NCBI RefSeq assembly: GCF_020400585.1
Contig: NZ_JAINVF010000018.1
Location: forward strand, 62,001 to 126,000
DNA from: Streptomyces sp. NK08204
Lineage (GTDB): Bacteria; Actinomycetota; Actinomycetes; Streptomycetales; Streptomycetaceae
DNA: 64,000 bases
Direction of reading: 5' to 3'
The translations under genes were made by a program, and so were the position numbers. Position 1 is the stretch's first letter, and each line of letters starts with the position of its first letter. This document shows positions 52,026 to 61,244 of the stretch, piece after piece. The notes under the pieces are model-generated. The model worked only from the letters and a program-made list of their open reading frames with translations. It was not told the DNA's origin and did no database searches.

Positions 52026-53288
52026 CTACTGCGCGACCGCCGGCGCCCCGGGCACGCCCTTCGGTGCCGGGGCCGGGCCGCCGGAGAGGAAGGACGCCCA
52101 GCCCTGCCTGGGCGCCTCGCCCACCTGCAGGGTGCGCATCTTCTGCAGGACCTGCGGGTCCTGGGCGTCCAGCCAGTCGGCGAGCTGATGGAAGGAGACG
52201 CACCGCACGTCCGGCTTGTTGCACACCTCCTTCACCACGTCCTCGACGGCACGCATGTAGGTGCCGCCGTTCCAGGACTCGAAGTGGTTACCGATGATCA
52301 GGGGTGCGCGATTGCCGTCGTAGGCCCGGTAGAAGCCCTTGAGCAGGCCGTCGCGCATCTGCTCACCCCAGTAGTCGAACTTGTCGGGATCGCCCTGGGT
52401 CTTGGTGCCGGACTGGTTGACCATGAAGTTGTAGTCCATGGTCAGCTGCTCGTAGGTGTGGCCGGGGAAGGGCACCAGCTGCATCGACAGGTCCCACAGG
52501 CCCTCCTTCTTCTTGGGCCAGACCTGGTTGTTGACACCGCTGGAGTCATAGCGGAAGCCGAGCTGCCGGGCCGCCTCCATAAAGTTCTTCTGGCCTTCCA
52601 GACAGGGGGTGCGGGCGCCGATCAGCTCCTTGTCGTAGTCGAAAGGCAGCGGCGGGGCCTGCTTCATGCCGGTGTTGGTCCTCCAGGACTTCACGAACTG
52701 CTTGGCCTGGGCGATCTCGCTCTTCCACTCGTCCACCGACCAGGTGCCGACCCCGCCGGCGGGGCCGCAGAAGTGACCGTTGAAGTGGGTGCCGATCTCA
52801 TTGCCCTCCAGCCAGGCCAGCCTCACCTGCTTGAGGGTGTTCCTGATGCCCTCCTCGTCGTTGAAGCCGATGTCGGAGCGGCCGGGCGAGTGCTGGGGCG
52901 GCCTGTACAGGTCGCGTTTCTCCTCCGGCAGCATGTACACACCGCTGAGGAAGTACGTCATGGTCGCGTGGTTCTCCTTGGAGACCTTGCGGAAGTGCGA
53001 GAACAGCTTCTGGCTGTCCTCGCCCGCCCCGTCCCACGAGAACACCACGAACTGCGGGGGTTTCTGACCGGGTCTCATCCGCTCGGGCCGGGGCAGGTGC
53101 GGTTGCGCCCCGGTGTACGAGGTGGACCCGTCACCGATCAGACGGACGACGCTCCTGGGCGCCGGCGCCCCCTTCTGCGGACCGGGCGTCCGTTCCTCGG
53201 AGCCGCCGCCGCTCGCGCAACCCGCGAGCGACGCGGCACAAGCCGCGGCGACCATGGCACCGACGGCGATCCTCTGGGTGGCGGCCAT
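52026..53288 (-). CDS. Polysaccharide-deacetylase-like lipoprotein
   Basis: A 420-aa lipoprotein: signal with lipobox LAGC (Cys near residue 24), then a linker and a polysaccharide deacetylase-type NodB fold (about residues 75-370): PQFVVFSWDGAGE, ATMTYFLSGVYMLP, and GNEIGTHFNGHFCGP, in which the histidines and the aspartate of the usual D-H-H metal site are only partly conserved (D in SWDGAG, H in GTHFNGH). It may act on cell-wall or capsular glycans. ATG 53288 fits the signal peptide. It is divergent from acsA. Confidence 0.75.
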   Translation of the reverse strand: MAATQRIAVGAMVAAACAASLAGCASGGGSEERTPGPQKGAPAPRSVVRLIGDGSTSYTGAQPHLPRPERMRPGQKPPQFVVFSWDGAGEDSQKLFSHFRKVSKENHATMTYFLSGVYMLPEEKRDLYRPPQHSPGRSDIGFNDEEGIRNTLKQVRLAWLEGNEIGTHFNGHFCGPAGGVGTWSVDEWKSEIAQAKQFVKSWRTNTGMKQAPPLPFDYDKELIGARTPCLEGQKNFMEAARQLGFRYDSSGVNNQVWPKKKEGLWDLSMQLVPFPGHTYEQLTMDYNFMVNQSGTKTQGDPDKFDYWGEQMRDGLLKGFYRAYDGNRAPLIIGNHFESWNGGTYMRAVEDVVKEVCNKPDVRCVSFHQLADWLDAQDPQVLQKMRTLQVGEAPRQGWASFLSGGPAPAPKGVPGAPAVAQ

Positions 53289-53567
53289 GTTCCGCCCACC
53301 TACTTCCTTCTCTCGGACCAACGCTGACGAGGGCCGTTTTCTGGCGGTATGCCGGGTCTGCGCCGACAGTGCCGCCAAGGTCGCACGGGACCGAGGAGGA
53401 ATTAGTACGACAAGCCGATGAAATGCTCACTTCACCCATCTGTGCGTACGAGCCGCACACTGAACACAGGTCTACACCAATTTTGCCGTCCACCCTTGTC
53501 ACCGGGCCCCCGCGTCTGATGAGCTGTGGCCTGGGACACAACAGACACCCTTCGAGAGGGAGATGTC

Positions 53568-55523
53568 GTGAGCAACGAGAGCCTGGCCAACCTGCTCAGG
53601 GAAGAACGCAGGTTCGCGCCGCCCGCCGACCTGGCCGCACACGCCAACGTCACGGCGGAGGCGTATGAACAGGCCAAGGCTGACAGGCTCGGCTTCTGGG
53701 CCGAGCAGGCCCGCCGGCTGACCTGGGCCAAGGAGCCGACCGAGACGCTGGACTGGTCGAACCCGCCGTTCGCGAAGTGGTTCAAGGACGGCGAGCTGAA
53801 CGTCGCGTACAACTGCGTGGACCGGCACGTGGAGGCCGGGCACGGGGACCGCGTCGCCATCCACTTCGAGGGCGAGCCCGGTGACAGCCGCGCCATCACC
53901 TACGCGGAGCTGAAGGACGAGGTCTCCAGGGCCGCCAACGCCCTGCTGGAGCTGGGAGTCCGCAAGGGCGACCGGGTCGCCGTCTACATGCCGATGATCC
54001 CGGAGGCCGCGATCGCCATGCTGGCCTCGGCCCGCATCGGCGCCGCGCACTCGGTCGTCTTCGGCGGCTTCTCCGCGGACGCGCTCGCCACCCGCATCCG
54101 GGACGCGGACGCCAAGGTCGTCATCACCGCCGACGGCGGCTACCGGCGCGGCAAGCCGTCCGCGCTGAAGCCCGCCGTGGACGAGGCGATCGAGAAGGTC
54201 GACAACGTCGAGCACGTGCTCGTGGTGCGCCGTACCGGACAGGACGTGGCCTGGCACGACGGCCGGGACGTGTGGTGGCACGACCTGGTGGGGCGCCAGT
54301 CGGCCGAGCACACCCCCGAGGCGTTCGAGGCGGAGCACCCGCTGTTCATCCTCTACACCTCCGGCACCACGGGTAAGCCGAAGGGCATCCTGCACACCTC
54401 GGGCGGCTACCTCACGCAGACGGCGTACACGCACTGGGCGGTGTTCGACCTCAAGCCGGAGACGGACGTGTTCTGGTGCACGGCCGACATCGGCTGGGTC
54501 ACCGGGCACTCCTACATCGTGTACGGACCGCTGGCCAACGGCGCGACGCAGGTGATGTACGAGGGCACGCCGGACACCCCGCACCAGGGCCGGTTCTGGG
54601 AGATCGTGCAGAAGTACAAGGTCACGATCCTCTACACCGCGCCGACCGCGATCCGGACGTTCATGAAGTGGGGCGACGACATCCCCGCGAAGTTCGACCT
54701 GAGCAGTCTGCGCATCCTGGGTTCCGTCGGCGAGCCCATCAACCCCGAGGCGTGGGTCTGGTACCGCAAGCACATCGGCGCGGACCGGACGCCGGTCGTG
54801 GACACCTGGTGGCAGACCGAGACCGGCGCGATGATGATCTCACCGCTGCCCGGTGTCACCGAGGCCAAGCCCGGCTCGGCGCAGCGCCCGCTGCCCGGCA
54901 TCAGCGCGACCGTCGTGGACGACGAGGCGAACGAGGTGTCCAACGGCGGCGGCGGCTACCTGGTGCTGACGGAGCCGTGGCCGTCGATGCTGCGCACCAT
55001 CTGGGGCGACGACCAGCGGTTCATCGACACCTACTGGTCGCGCTTCGAGGGCAAGTACTTCGCCGGCGACGGCGCGAAGAAGGACGACGACGGGGACATC
55101 TGGCTGCTGGGCCGGGTGGACGACGTCATGCTCGTCTCCGGGCACAACATCTCCACCACCGAGGTGGAGTCGGCGCTCGTCTCGCACCCGTCGGTCGCCG
55201 AGGCGGCCGTCGTGGGCGCCACCGACGAGACCACCGGTCAGGCGATCGTCGCCTTCGTCATCCTGCGCGGCACGGCGTCCGAGGACGACACGCTGATCGG
55301 CGAGCTGCGCGACCACGTCGGCGCCACGCTCGGCCCGATCGCCAAGCCCAAGCGGATCATGCCGGTGGCGGAGCTGCCGAAGACCCGCTCCGGGAAGATC
55401 ATGCGCCGGCTGCTGCGTGACGTGGCCGAGAACCGGCAGCTCGGTGACGTCACCACACTGACCGACTCCACGGTCATGGACCTCATCCAGGCCAAGCTGC
55501 CGGCCGCGCCCAGCGAGGACTAG
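53568..55523 (+). CDS. acsA: Acetyl-CoA synthetase
   Basis: A 651-aa AMP-forming acetyl-CoA synthetase, the standard length. The P-loop is ILYTSGTTGKPKGILHT (about residue 262), the adenine/AMP core TWWQTETGAMMISPLPG (about 410) and the catalytic lysine in LPKTRSGKIMRRLLRD (about 608), which is the site of acetylation control in this family. GTG 53568 has GAGGGAG six to seven bases before it; the longer frame to 53526 is not needed. Followed by a strong terminator. Confidence 0.95.
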   Translation: MSNESLANLLREERRFAPPADLAAHANVTAEAYEQAKADRLGFWAEQARRLTWAKEPTETLDWSNPPFAKWFKDGELNVAYNCVDRHVEAGHGDRVAIHFEGEPGDSRAITYAELKDEVSRAANALLELGVRKGDRVAVYMPMIPEAAIAMLASARIGAAHSVVFGGFSADALATRIRDADAKVVITADGGYRRGKPSALKPAVDEAIEKVDNVEHVLVVRRTGQDVAWHDGRDVWWHDLVGRQSAEHTPEAFEAEHPLFILYTSGTTGKPKGILHTSGGYLTQTAYTHWAVFDLKPETDVFWCTADIGWVTGHSYIVYGPLANGATQVMYEGTPDTPHQGRFWEIVQKYKVTILYTAPTAIRTFMKWGDDIPAKFDLSSLRILGSVGEPINPEAWVWYRKHIGADRTPVVDTWWQTETGAMMISPLPGVTEAKPGSAQRPLPGISATVVDDEANEVSNGGGGYLVLTEPWPSMLRTIWGDDQRFIDTYWSRFEGKYFAGDGAKKDDDGDIWLLGRVDDVMLVSGHNISTTEVESALVSHPSVAEAAVVGATDETTGQAIVAFVILRGTASEDDTLIGELRDHVGATLGPIAKPKRIMPVAELPKTRSGKIMRRLLRDVAENRQLGDVTTLTDSTVMDLIQAKLPAAPSED

Positions 55524-55591
55524 GACACCTGGCACCAAGACGCGAAGGCCCAGGCGGCACGGCGACAAAGGCCCAGACGCCACGGCACCGA

Positions 55592-55625
55592 GGGGCACCC
55601 GGCGGAGACGCCGGGTGCCCCTTTT
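55592..55625 (+). terminator. acsA terminator
   Basis: A 13-base-pair perfect stem (GGGGCACCCGGCG / CGCCGGGTGCCCC) with a GAGA tetraloop followed by TTTT, just after acsA. A textbook rho-independent terminator. Confidence 0.92.
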
Positions 55626-55665
55626 GCGCATGATGCACGCATCACCGGATGCGCCACCCGGCAAT

Positions 55666-55680
55666 CTTAGGTAAACTAAG
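55666..55680. promoter_or_regulatory. CTTAG-N5-CTAAG inverted repeat before nhaA
   Basis: The inverted repeat CTTAG-GTAAA-CTAAG lies 89 bases upstream of the nhaA start in an otherwise AT-rich patch; it resembles a DtxR/IdeR iron-box half-site pattern (TTAGG), but the fit is partial. A promoter is likely in this patch. Confidence 0.35.
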
Positions 55681-55769
55681 CAAAGTCCCAACGTGAAAAG
55701 ACCCTCAAGGTGTGCCGGGAAGTCTGGTCGGCAAGAGATCCGCCCTACCCCGACCCGGAGGTCCCCGCC

Positions 55770-57212
55770 GTGGCCGCGCCCCGCACCCCCGCCCCCAGAC
55801 GCAGCATCGTCGGACGCCTCTCCCTGCCCGAGCGGGCCTTCGTGGCGGACGCACTGCGCACCGAGACCGTAGGCGGCATCCTGCTGCTCGTCGCCGCCGT
55901 CACGGCGCTGATCTGGGCGAACGCCCCGGCCCTGCATCACAGCTACGAGACCGCCAGCCACTTCCGTTTCGGCCCCGGCACCCTCGGCCTGCGCCTTTCC
56001 ACCGCCCACTGGGCCGCCGACGGACTCCTCGCCGTGTTCTTCTTCGTCGCCGGCATCGAACTGAAGCGTGAGCTGGTCGCCGGTGACCTGCGCAGTCCCA
56101 GGGCCGCCGCGCTGCCCGTGGTGGCCGCGCTGTGCGGCATGGCCGTACCGGCCCTCGTCTACACCCTCACCAACCTCACCGGGCACGGCACCACACAGGG
56201 CTGGGCGGTGCCCACCGCGACCGACATCGCCTTCGCGCTCGCCGTCCTCGCGGTCATCGGCACCTCGCTGCCCAGCGCCCTGCGCGCCTTCCTGCTGACG
56301 CTCGCGGTCGTCGACGACCTGTTCGCGATCCTGATCATCGCGGTGTTCTTCACCGACCGGATCCACTTCGCCGCGCTGGGCGGGGCCGCCGCCGCGTTGG
56401 TGATCTTCTGGCTGCTGCTGCGCAAGGGCGTACGCGGCTGGTACGTGTACGTGCCGCTGGCCCTGCTGATCTGGGCGCTCATGTACAACAGTGGCGTGCA
56501 CGCCACCATCGCAGGCGTCGCGATGGGCCTGATGCTGCGCTGCACCACCCGGCAGGGCGAGGAGCACTCGCCTGGCCAGCACATCGAGCACCTGGTCCGC
56601 CCGCTGTCGGCCGGGCTGGCCGTCCCTCTGTTCGCGCTGTTCAGCGCGGGGGTGTCGGTTTCCGGCAGCGCGCTGAAGGACGTGTTCACGAAGCCGGAGA
56701 CGCTCGGAGTGGTGCTCGGCCTGGTCGTCGGCAAGGCGCTCGGCGTCTTCGGCGGCACATGGCTGACCGCCCGCTTCACCCACGCCGAGCTGAGCGAGGA
56801 CCTGGAGTGGGCCGACATCTTCGCGGTGGCCGCCCTCTCCGGCATCGGCTTCACCGTCTCGCTGCTCATCGGCGAACTGGCCTTCGCCGGCGACAGCGTC
56901 CTGACCGGCGAGGTGAAGGCGGCCGTGCTCACCGGCTCGCTGATCGCGGCCCTGTGCGCGACGGTGCTGCTGAAGATACGCAACGCCAAGTACCGCAGGC
57001 TGTGCACGGAGGAGGAGCGCGACGATGACCACGACGGCGTCCCGGACATCTACGAGCAGGACAACCCGGCGTACCACCTGCGCATGGCCGCGATCCACGA
57101 ACACAAGGCCGCCGAACACCGGCGCATCGCCGCGGAGAAGGCCGCCGCGGCCCGGCACGGGCTTGCGGAAGTGCCGGGCGGGGCAGGCGAGGACAACGAC
57201 CGTCCGGCATGA
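55770..57212 (+). CDS. nhaA: Na+/H+ antiporter NhaA
   Basis: A 480-aa NhaA antiporter with about 12 membrane segments. The paired ion-binding aspartates are in LTLAVVDDLFAILIIAVFF (about residues 185-190), and FFFVAGIELKRELVAGDLRSP and SGIGFTVSLLIGELAF are typical. The hydrophilic C-terminal 60 residues (EEERDDDHDGVPDIYEQD and on) are an actinobacterial extension. GTG 55770 has GGAGG eight bases upstream. It is followed, on the same strand, by the holin-X gene. Confidence 0.92.
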   Translation: MAAPRTPAPRRSIVGRLSLPERAFVADALRTETVGGILLLVAAVTALIWANAPALHHSYETASHFRFGPGTLGLRLSTAHWAADGLLAVFFFVAGIELKRELVAGDLRSPRAAALPVVAALCGMAVPALVYTLTNLTGHGTTQGWAVPTATDIAFALAVLAVIGTSLPSALRAFLLTLAVVDDLFAILIIAVFFTDRIHFAALGGAAAALVIFWLLLRKGVRGWYVYVPLALLIWALMYNSGVHATIAGVAMGLMLRCTTRQGEEHSPGQHIEHLVRPLSAGLAVPLFALFSAGVSVSGSALKDVFTKPETLGVVLGLVVGKALGVFGGTWLTARFTHAELSEDLEWADIFAVAALSGIGFTVSLLIGELAFAGDSVLTGEVKAAVLTGSLIAALCATVLLKIRNAKYRRLCTEEERDDDHDGVPDIYEQDNPAYHLRMAAIHEHKAAEHRRIAAEKAAAARHGLAEVPGGAGEDNDRPA

Positions 57213-57278
57213 TCTGACGAGACGGTACAGAACAAGACGGCACACACACGACACGAGAGACCTCTGAGGGAGAACGCG

Positions 57279-57776
57279 ATGAGCGCACCCGACGGCAGCC
57301 CGGTCGGCGCCGAACGCAGCATCGGCCAGCTGTTCGCCGCGGCGACGACCGACTTGTCGGCACTGGTGCACGACGAGATCGCGCTGGCCAAGGCCCAGCT
57401 CAAGCAGGACGTGAAGCGCGGCGCGATGAGCGGCGGCGCCTTCTCGCTGGCCGGCGCGGTACTGGTCTTCTCCCTGCCGATGCTCAACTTCGCGCTGGCG
57501 TACGGCATCCGTACCTGGAGCCACTGGAACCTGGCGATCTGCTTCCTGTTGTCCTTCGCCGCCAACGTGCTCGTCGCCGGCCTCTTGGGGCTCGTCGGCG
57601 TGGCGCTCGCGAAGAAGGCCAAGAAGGGCCAGGGTCCGCAGAAGGTGGCCGCGTCGATGAAGGAGACGGCGGGCGTCCTGCAGAACGCCAAGCCGCACCC
57701 GCGCCCGGAGCTGCCGGAGCTGCCGGAGGGCAGGACGCCCGAAGCCATCGAGGCTGTGGCACGCTCGTCGTCATGA
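57279..57776 (+). CDS. Holin-X superfamily / DUF1469 membrane protein
   Basis: A 165-aa protein with two hydrophobic segments (about residues 48-70 and 82-112) around a basic loop, and the actinobacterial holin-X signature LFAAATTDLSALVHDEIALAKAQL. Despite the name these proteins are not phage holins and the role is unknown; the Mycobacterium tuberculosis equivalent is Rv3669. GAGGGAGAACGCG precedes the ATG. Its stop codon overlaps the ATG of the following hydrolase (ATGA), so they are translationally coupled. Confidence 0.85.
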   Translation: MSAPDGSPVGAERSIGQLFAAATTDLSALVHDEIALAKAQLKQDVKRGAMSGGAFSLAGAVLVFSLPMLNFALAYGIRTWSHWNLAICFLLSFAANVLVAGLLGLVGVALAKKAKKGQGPQKVAASMKETAGVLQNAKPHPRPELPELPEGRTPEAIEAVARSSS

Positions 57777-58708
57777 CGGACCCCACCGCCCCCTCGGTCG
57801 TACGCATCGACATTCCCGGTGGGCACGAGGTGACGCACCGGGACGTCGCCGCCAACGGCGCCCGCTTCCACATCGCCGAACTCGGCGACGGCCCGCTGGT
57901 ACTGCTGCTGCACGGCTTCCCGCAGTTCTGGTGGGCGTGGCGGCACCAGCTGGTCGCGCTCGCCGACGCCGGCTACCGGGCGGTGGCGATGGACCTGCGC
58001 GGCGTCGGCGGCAGCGACCGCACCCCACGCGGATACGACCCCGCCAACCTCGCCCTGGACGTCACCGGCGTGATCCGCTCCCTCGGTGAGCCGGACGCCG
58101 CGCTGGTCGGCCACGACCTCGGCGGCTATCTGGCGTGGACGGCCGCCACGATGCGGCCCAAGCTCGTACGACGACTCGCGGTCGTCTCGATGCCGCACCC
58201 CCGGCGCTGGCGTGCCGCGATGCTGCGGGACGCCCGGCAGACCGCCGCCAACTCCTACATCTGGGGCTTCCAGCGGCCGTGGATCCCGGAGCGGCAGCTG
58301 AGCGCCGACGGTGGCGCGCTGGTGGGGCGGCTGATCCGGAACTGGTCCGGGCCGCGACCGCCCGAGGACGGGGCGGTGGAGGCGTACCAGCGCGCCATGT
58401 GCATCCCGTCCACCGCGCACTGCTCGATCGAGCCGTACCGCTGGTTGGTGCGCTCGCTCGCCCGCCCCGACGGCTTCCAGTTCAATCGCAGGATGAAGCG
58501 GCCGGTGCGGGTGCCCACGCTGCATCTGCACGGCTCACTCGACCCGGTCACACGGACGCGCAGCGCGGCCGGCTCGGGCGAGTACGTCGAAGCGCCCTAC
58601 CGCTGGCGGCTGTTCGACGGCCTGGGCCACTTCCCGCACGAGGAGGACCCGGTGGCGTTCTCCACCGAACTGGTCAACTGGCTCAAGGACCCCGAGCCCG
58701 ACCGGTGA
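57773..58708 (+). CDS. Alpha/beta hydrolase, epoxide hydrolase-like
   Basis: A 311-aa alpha/beta-hydrolase with an aspartate nucleophile. The oxyanion motif HGFPQFWWAWRHQ (HGxP, about residue 40), nucleophile LVGHDLGGYLAWTAA (about 110) and catalytic His in DGLGHFPHEEDP (about 283) match soluble epoxide hydrolase types (EphE-like). ATG 57773 overlaps the preceding stop codon. Its C-terminal 76 bases are duplicated downstream (58763-58838), so the C-terminus may be prone to variation. Confidence 0.85.
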   Translation: MTDPTAPSVVRIDIPGGHEVTHRDVAANGARFHIAELGDGPLVLLLHGFPQFWWAWRHQLVALADAGYRAVAMDLRGVGGSDRTPRGYDPANLALDVTGVIRSLGEPDAALVGHDLGGYLAWTAATMRPKLVRRLAVVSMPHPRRWRAAMLRDARQTAANSYIWGFQRPWIPERQLSADGGALVGRLIRNWSGPRPPEDGAVEAYQRAMCIPSTAHCSIEPYRWLVRSLARPDGFQFNRRMKRPVRVPTLHLHGSLDPVTRTRSAAGSGEYVEAPYRWRLFDGLGHFPHEEDPVAFSTELVNWLKDPEPDR

Positions 58709-58838
58709 GACGCCAGCGGCCCGGCTCCGGCTGGGGGTCCGGGGGTCATCCAGGACACACAGCCCGCACGAGGAAGACCCCGTGGCGTTCTCCACCGAAC
58801 CGGACAACCGGCTCAAGGACCCCGAGCCCGACCGGTGA
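58633..58838 (+). repeat. 130-bp offset duplication of a gene end
   Basis: The 76 bases 58633-58708 (end of the epoxide hydrolase-like gene, including the stop codon) are repeated at 58763-58838 with five differences. The second copy is not translated as part of a gene. The rest of the gene-free stretch 58839-59182 shows nothing else recognisable. Confidence 0.92.
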
Positions 58839-59182
58839 CCGGGTGAGCGCGTGGAGTATCCGGTTCCTGGACACTTGTCCCCCGAACGGCCACATGCCTG
58901 CCGCATAGGCCAATTGGGCGGCCCTGGGGCGGTTATCGACCTTGGGCCAGGGGCAGACGTCGGGGTATGGGCTGGACGCACGACTACAGTGACGCACCCC
59001 GCAACCGCCGCTCGGCCACGGGCCTGAGCATGCCTCAGCGAGGCACCCCGCAGTTCGCGGAAGGCGACCTGCGGGTGGGGATCTCCCGCATTCTGCGCCG
59101 ACGGGCGCGATGGGTCTCGGTGCGCCTGCGTCACCCGCGCGGCTGAACCGGCGCCGCCCGTCCTGTCTTCCCGGTAACCCGC

Positions 59183-60382
59183 TTACAGCGCACAGCTGTC
59201 GGTGTCCACGCGCTCGTCGGCCGTACGGCCCTGGTCGATGTCCGGCCGGATCTCGTCCGCCGTCAGGGCGTAGCCGGTCTGGGCGTCGTCGAGGGACTTG
59301 GCGAACACCACGCCGTACACCCTGCCGTCGGGCGTGAGCAGCGGGCCACCGGAGTTGCCCTGACGGACGGTCGCGTACAGCGAGTACACGTCGCGGCGGA
59401 CGGTGCCGTGGCGGTAGATGTCCGGGCCGTTGGCCGTGATGCGCTGGCGCACGCGCGCGGCGCGGACGTCGTACGCGCCGTTCTCCGGGAAGCCCGCGAC
59501 GATCGCGCCGTCGCCGCCGGCCGCGTCGCGCGAAGCGAACCGGAGGGCACGCGCCTTCAGGTCCGGCACGTCGAGGACGGCGATGTCGCGCTTCCAGTCG
59601 TACAGGACGACCCTGGCGTCGTACCTGCGGCCGATGCCGCCCACCTGTACGCGGGGTGCGTCGACACCGCCGACGACGTGCGCGTTGGTCATCACCCGGT
59701 GGTCGGCGAAGACGAAGCCGGTGCCTTCCAGGACCTTGCCGCAGCTCTGCGCGGTGCCGGTGACCTTGACGATGGAGCGCTCGGCGCGCTCGGCGACCGG
59801 GCTGCCGGCGAGGGCAGGGTCGGGCGGGCGGACATCGGTGATCGGCTCGTTGGAGAAGGGGCTGAAGACCTGCGGGAAGCCGTTCTGCGCGAGGACCGAG
59901 GAGAAGTCGGCGAACCAGGTGTCGGCCTGCGCGGGCAGCACCCGGGAGACGCCGAGGAGCACCTTGGAGCCGCGGACCTCCTTGCCGAGCGTGGGCAGCG
60001 TCGTGCCCGCGAGGGCGGAGCCGATCAGCCAGGCCACCAGGAGCATCGCGACAACGTTGACCAGGGCGCCGCCGGTGGCGTCCAGGGCGCGGGCAGGGGA
60101 CCAGGTGATGTAGCGGCGCAGTTTGTTGCCGAGGTGGGTGGTCAGGGCCTGCCCGACGGAGGCGCAGACGATCACGACGACCACGGCGACGACCGCGGCG
60201 GTGGTGCCGACCTCCGCATTGCCGGTCACGGCGTCCCAGATGACGGGCAGCGTGTACACCGCGACCAGGCCGCCGCCCAGGAAGCCGATCACCGACAGGA
60301 TTCCGACGACGAAGCCCTGGCGGTAACCGACGACCGCGAACCACGCAGCCGCGACCAGCAGCAGGATGTCCAGCACGTTCAC
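59183..60382 (-). CDS. MarP-type membrane serine protease
   Basis: A 399-aa protein with four N-terminal membrane segments of CvpA type (residues 1-120, LLLVAAAWFAVVGYRQGF) and a C-terminal trypsin-like protease domain: His in RVMTNAHVVGGV (about 245), Asp in KRDIAVLDVP (about 285) and Ser in VRQGNSGGPLLTPDG (about 355). The mycobacterial MarP protects cells from acid and oxidative stress. It lies 12 bases downstream of the NUDIX gene, so NUDIX-MarP is an operon. GTG 60382 has AGGGTG upstream. Confidence 0.93.
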   Translation of the reverse strand: MNVLDILLLVAAAWFAVVGYRQGFVVGILSVIGFLGGGLVAVYTLPVIWDAVTGNAEVGTTAAVVAVVVVIVCASVGQALTTHLGNKLRRYITWSPARALDATGGALVNVVAMLLVAWLIGSALAGTTLPTLGKEVRGSKVLLGVSRVLPAQADTWFADFSSVLAQNGFPQVFSPFSNEPITDVRPPDPALAGSPVAERAERSIVKVTGTAQSCGKVLEGTGFVFADHRVMTNAHVVGGVDAPRVQVGGIGRRYDARVVLYDWKRDIAVLDVPDLKARALRFASRDAAGGDGAIVAGFPENGAYDVRAARVRQRITANGPDIYRHGTVRRDVYSLYATVRQGNSGGPLLTPDGRVYGVVFAKSLDDAQTGYALTADEIRPDIDQGRTADERVDTDSCAL

Positions 60383-60394
60383 GGGATCACCCTG

Positions 60395-61192
60395 TCATGA
60401 GCGCCAGTCGATCGGGACCTGCTTCTCCCTGTCCCAGGGGCGCTCCCAGCCCGCGAAGTGCAGCAGGCGGTCGATCACTCCGCCGGTGAAGCCCCACACC
60501 AGGGCCGATTCGACCAGGAATGCCGGGCCTCGGTGGCCGCCGGGGGAGACGGTGGTCGCGCGGTTGGCGGGGTCCGTGAGATCCGCCACGGGGACCGTGA
60601 AGACACGGGCGGTCTCGTTCGGGTCGACGACGCCCACCGGGCTGGGCTCTCTCCACCAGCCGAGCACGGGGGTGACGACGAAGCCGCTGACCGGGATGTA
60701 GAGGGCGGGCAGGACGCCGAAGAGCTGGACGCCGGCCGGGTCGAGTCCGGTCTCCTCCTCCGCCTCGCGCAGGGCGGCCCTGAGCGGCCCGTCGCCCTTC
60801 GGGTCGCCGTCCTCGGGGTCGAGGGCGCCGCCGGGGAAGGAGGGCTGACCGGCGTGGGAACGCAGGGAGCCGGCCCGCTCCATGAGCAGCAGTTCGGGCC
60901 CGCGCTCGCCTTCGCCGAACAGGATCAGCACCGCCGACAGCCGCCCCGAGCCGTTCTCGGGCGGCAGGAAGCGGCTGAGCTGGAGCGGCTCGACCGTCTC
61001 CACCGCGTGCACCACGGGGTCCAGCCAGCCCGGCAGCCCCTCCTTGCTGAGCGTCACCGCGCCGCGGTGCCCGCCGCTCGTACGGGCATGACCTGTGTCC
61101 CTCCGGTGAGCCGTGTCCAGCCCGTCCGCCTGGACCCCGTAGCCCCTCTGGTCGGTGTGATGACTCGTATCCGTCTGACTCGTGTGCGTCAT
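60395..61192 (-). CDS. NUDIX hydrolase, CoA pyrophosphatase type
   Basis: A 265-aa NUDIX hydrolase. The upstream UPF0035 motif LLMERAGSLRSHAGQPSFPGG (in parts: LRSHAGQPSFPGG) and the NUDIX box PLRAALREAEEETGL follow; a charged insertion, DPEDGDPKGDG, sits between them. This is the NudL/CoaSE group cleaving CoA derivatives or similar pyrophosphates. The first 60 residues are a polar, Thr/His-rich extension. ATG 61192 has GGGGGTG upstream. It is followed at 12 bases by the MarP-type gene. Confidence 0.85.
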   Translation of the reverse strand: MTHTSQTDTSHHTDQRGYGVQADGLDTAHRRDTGHARTSGGHRGAVTLSKEGLPGWLDPVVHAVETVEPLQLSRFLPPENGSGRLSAVLILFGEGERGPELLLMERAGSLRSHAGQPSFPGGALDPEDGDPKGDGPLRAALREAEEETGLDPAGVQLFGVLPALYIPVSGFVVTPVLGWWREPSPVGVVDPNETARVFTVPVADLTDPANRATTVSPGGHRGPAFLVESALVWGFTGGVIDRLLHFAGWERPWDREKQVPIDWRS

Positions 61193-61244
61193 GGGCACCC
61201 CCGTCCTGCCGTGTCCAACGCCCGAGGGCATCGAGATCGTTCCG

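Noticed and set aside
54840..57698. Very long minus-strand open frame (952 residues) across acsA and nhaA
   Set aside because: It is antisense to two clear genes, has low-complexity composition from GC-skewed codons and no recognisable motif.
57279..57776. Prophage holin
   Set aside because: The holin-X/DUF1469 protein is a chromosomal actinobacterial family; no lysin or phage genes are near.
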